From: Planctomycetaceae bacterium
Lineage (GTDB): Bacteria > Planctomycetota > Planctomycetia > Pirellulales > Pirellulaceae
DNA length: 10,115 nucleotides
Assembly: GCA_002862265.1 (NCBI GenBank)
Contig: PKCQ01000277.1
Location: 1 to 10,115, forward strand
Reading direction: 5' to 3'
The position numbers and the translations under genes were made by a program. The notes beneath the pieces were generated by a model. The model saw nothing but the letters and a program-made list of their open reading frames with translations. It was not told where the DNA came from and did no database searches. Each line of letters opens with the position of its first letter. The first letter of the stretch is position 1. Positions 7,908 to 10,115 of the stretch are shown here, in pieces.

Positions 7908-8295
7908 CTAGTACTTGGAACTTTCGGTTTTGCCAAATCGCGAAGAAATTTGATTGCGCAGTACTTCCGCGTGACGCATTACCAGTCCAGCGAGGTTGCC
8001 GTAGCCGATGCTCCATCCAATCCATCAGCGCGCCGGCCATCAATTCTTTGAGGTAGGCGAATGAGCAACCTCCTGTTGTGTTGGCAAGTGCTTCGATTTC
8101 TTCCGCTTGCCGATCGGTCTCGTCTTGCAGTGCTAGCACAGCGGGGCTGATTTTCCTGGCGTGCTCGAAGCTCCAGTGCAGAGCAGGAGACAACGGTATG
8201 ATCGGGCATAGAGGTTCGAACGAATGATTCGATTCCGAGCGGAACAAACGCTCCGTTGTCAGCAAGTCCGTTAAGAAAGAGCTGGGGATTAGCAT
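7908..8295 (-). pseudogene. Decayed C-terminal fragment of an AAA+ ATPase gene
   Basis: Read leftward from 8295, one frame gives the stretch ARKISPAVLALQDETDRQAEEI, then ALANTTGGCSFAYLKELMAG and ALMDWME. This matches the lid (sensor 2) end of a group of bacterial AAA+ ATPases whose C-termini carry a GFSFAYLKEL-type phrase. At about 7985-8010 the expected tail continues in a different frame as RHAEVLRNQISSRFGKTESSKY and stops at TAG 7910-7908, so a frameshift lies between. Upstream, towards 8460, I find no Walker A or Walker B motif in any frame, so the nucleotide-binding core is missing and the remaining 164 bases hold nothing I can name. The fragment converges on the Asp-box gene, with 25 bases between them. 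Assignment is by motif resemblance. The ATPase's original partner cannot be told. Confidence 0.55.
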
Positions 8296-8459
8296 ACGCT
8301 ACGCAGGATGTGGGCATGCAATTTGGATGTAAACAGGTTCCTGGGAGTTTACCCAGGCTATCAAGTTTCACGTGAGCGAGCTATCCTGACCGCCCATTTA
8401 GACAACGTGAATGTTCCCGGTGTTTTCTCAAAACACACTTCGACGCATTGAAGGGAAAA

Positions 8460-9242
8460 TCAACCCGGCATTTTGCCTTGAGCGATTTCTTTTTCCCACT
8501 CGTCCATGAGGGGCCAATCGATGGCGCAAGTGCCGAAGTCCGCCATGTGCAAATAGGACTCGAGTCGAGCAATTGTCTTGTCGAGTATCGCATCGTCTTT
8601 GCGGAATATTGGGCCGTGGCTCGGAAGCAACCATTTAATTTCTGAGTTGCGAATGCGCTGCAAGCTCCTGATGAAGGCCGGGATGTCGCTGCCATGATGC
8701 GCGTCAATCGCTCCCACGCATCCGTCGCGATAGATGTTATCGCCACTAAAGAGTAAGTCACCCATGCGAAAAGCGAGCTGACTATCGGCGTGGCCAGGTG
8801 TGGACCAAACTTCGAGTTCTAAATCGCCAACCTGGATCTTGGAACCTTCGTCGATCACGTGCTCCGTGTCGACCGCTGGCATCTCTAGACGAATATTTTG
8901 TGCTTCGATCTCAGCAAAGGTGCGAAGTTTATCACCTGTAGCCAGCAGTTTCGCCGCTTTAGGATGAGCCGAGACCGTCGTCTTGAGCATCTTCTTGGCC
9001 AAAGCGAAGCCTTGGCCGTGGTCCACATCCGCATGAGTCGCAACAAGAGTCTTGCACTTCGAAAGTGGAAAGTCCAGCTCACGGACAAGCTCGACGATTT
9101 CCTCGACGGATTCTTCGTAGCCGATATCGATCAAGATCCATTCGTCTTGATCGAACACGAGGTAAACGTTGCAGCCGATGACGTGACCAGCCTGAAAATT
9201 CAACTCAATGACATTGGGAAAAATCGGCCTGCGATCTAGCAT
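8460..9242 (-). CDS. Metallo-beta-lactamase-fold hydrolase, 260 aa
   Basis: This is a complete single-domain MBL-fold protein with no signal peptide, so probably cytoplasmic. Motifs in order are the early strand Asp (LIDIGY, D39), the metal motif [10 protein letters not shown] at 69-78 (H70, D72, D74, H75), the third-site His in [10 protein letters not shown] (H151), the bridging Asp in LLFSGDN (D168), and the last His in LLPSHGP (H209). In the usual HxHxDH motif the second ligand is His; here it is Asp72, which may change the metal site. The pattern STPGHxxxxL...SGDN is shared by glyoxalase II-like and related hydrolases, but the substrate cannot be named. The ATG at 9242 is the natural start; no clear Shine-Dalgarno sequence precedes it. 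It is divergent from the alkylation-repair wreck across 132 bases and convergent with nothing functional. It looks fully intact and is therefore probably under selection. Confidence 0.9.
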   Translation of the reverse strand: MLDRRPIFPNVIELNFQAGHVIGCNVYLVFDQDEWILIDIGYEESVEEIVELVRELDFPLSKCKTLVATHADVDHGQGFALAKKMLKTTVSAHPKAAKLLATGDKLRTFAEIEAQNIRLEMPAVDTEHVIDEGSKIQVGDLELEVWSTPGHADSQLAFRMGDLLFSGDNIYRDGCVGAIDAHHGSDIPAFIRSLQRIRNSEIKWLLPSHGPIFRKDDAILDKTIARLESYLHMADFGTCAIDWPLMDEWEKEIAQGKMPG

Positions 9243-9374
9243 GAAGACTGGTCATTCTGGGAGAAAAGAGGCGATCATCTTGGCTGCCATAGCACAGGGC
9301 CCGAAGATTACACCAGATTGTAGAGGTCTCACATTGGCCTGACAAACCCCGCAAGCAACCACTGACTGGAGCAG

Positions 9375-10115
9375 ATGAAGAAAAGAAAGAAAACTTCACA
9401 ACCAGAGACAGGGGCGAAGGACGTCGAGTTGGCTCTGAGGGAGCTTTCGCGGCCGCACAAGGCTGAATTCCTGCCGGGATTCTTTCGGGCAATTCCTGGC
9501 GGCTACGGAGAAGGTGACCGGTTTCTGGGAGTCATCATCCCAGATCAAAGACAGATCGCGAAGGACTTTCGAGAGCTTTCAATTGATGAACTCGGGAAGT
9601 TGCTCCGCTCGTCTTGGCACGAGTGCCGGCTGACTGCAATCTTCATACTGGTGAACCGCTTCGAAGCTGCACTACGGAGGCAACGAAAGCTGGGACAACA
9701 AATCTCCGGTGAGGTCGAGGAAACACCCCAAGGCTTGGTTGGCTTTTATCTCGAAAACTTGGAGGGAGTAAATAATTGGGACCTCGTTGATTTCTCGGCT
9801 TAGAAGATCCTAGGAGCGTACCTGGTGGCGTTCCCGAAGCAGAAAATAATCTTGAATCGGCTTGCGAGGAATGGGAATCTTTGACAAGAACGCATAGCTG
9901 TGGTTGCGACTCTTGCTCTGATCAAGCACGATGAATTCGAGGAGACCCTGCGATTGGCAGAGAGGTTCGTGCGGCATCCGCATAATAGCATGCACAAGGC
10001 GGTTGGCTGGATGTTGCGTGAGATGGGTAATTGCAAGATAGCGTTACTGATAGGCTTTTTTCCGAACGTGCAGGAAAAATGCCTCGTACCATGCCGCGAT
10101 ACAGCATCAAAAAAT
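9375..10115 (+). pseudogene. AlkD-like DNA alkylation repair gene, disrupted by two nonsense codons and a frameshift; 3' end outside window
   Basis: AlkD-type proteins are HEAT-like-repeat glycosylases that remove alkylated purines. ATG 9375 has GGAG four bases upstream. The reading frame gives typical family sequence: GGYGEGDRFLGVIIPDQR (about 42-59), SSWHECRLTAIFIL, and NNWDLVD, in which W135 and D139 correspond to the W109/D113 pair I recall as active-site residues in Bacillus cereus AlkD. A TAG at 9801-9803 follows three codons later. The same frame then continues with family sequence (KILGAYL), hits TGA at 9882-9884 (where relatives have Trp, so probably TGG to TGA), and continues with QERIAVVATLALIKHDEFEE and HKAVGWMLREMG. 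Near 10055-10075 a net one-base loss shifts the ending, since MPRTMPRYSIKK appears in another frame from 10079. Relatives are about 230-240 residues, so the gene ends just past the window. The 142-residue truncated product would lack half the fold. Confidence 0.87.

Noticed and set aside
7892..7921. Direct repeat ACTTGGAAC (7892-7900 and 7913-7921) and a weak GAAC/GTTC hairpin after the Asp-box gene
   Set aside because: Too short, with no U-tract for a terminator. The second copy lies within the tail of the AAA+ remnant.
9801..9884. Stop-codon recoding (selenocysteine or stop readthrough) in the AlkD-like gene
   Set aside because: Two different stop codons plus a later frame change, and no sign of a SECIS-like element, favour simple gene decay.

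Overview
The window looks like chromosomal DNA of a planctomycete, most likely a Pirellula/Rhodopirellula-type member of Planctomycetota. The main evidence is a large secreted protein that joins a planctomycete-type c-type cytochrome domain to WD40 repeats. Supporting signs are a secreted Asp-box (sortilin/VPS10-like) propeller protein, an eroded start of a planctomycete-style ECF sigma factor, and generally weak Shine-Dalgarno sequences. Base composition looks close to 50% GC by eye. I found no tRNA, rRNA, CRISPR array, IS element or phage gene.

Layout. Positions 1-182 (+) are the 3' end of selO (protein adenylyltransferase SelO). Positions 183-318 (-) hold what looks like the decayed 5' end of an ECF sigma factor gene. 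Positions 334-3213 (-) encode an intact 959-residue exported cytochrome c/WD40/PPC-like protein. Positions 3397-3919 (+) are a nitrilase gene with an internal deletion that removes two of the three catalytic residues. Directly tail to tail with it, 3921-5017 (-) is a broken gene for an exported, probably helical-repeat protein, with two in-frame stops and a frameshift. Positions 5246-7882 (+) encode an intact 878-residue exported Asp-box propeller protein. Positions 7908-8295 (-) are the frameshifted C-terminal remnant of an AAA+ ATPase. Positions 8460-9242 (-) encode an intact 260-residue metallo-beta-lactamase-fold hydrolase. From 9375 to the window end (+) there is an AlkD-like DNA alkylation repair gene with two nonsense codons and a frameshift.

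How the genes relate. I see no operon and no shared pathway. Genes alternate in strand, and each surviving gene appears to be transcribed alone. The notable feature is gene decay: three long or medium genes are intact, as is the visible part of selO, while five other loci are recognisable wrecks carrying different kinds of lesion (point nonsense, single-base frameshift, internal deletion, truncation). Because the intact genes are long and clean, general sequencing error is a poor explanation. Relaxed selection or ongoing genome erosion fits better. I did not find a convincing new multi-gene system here.
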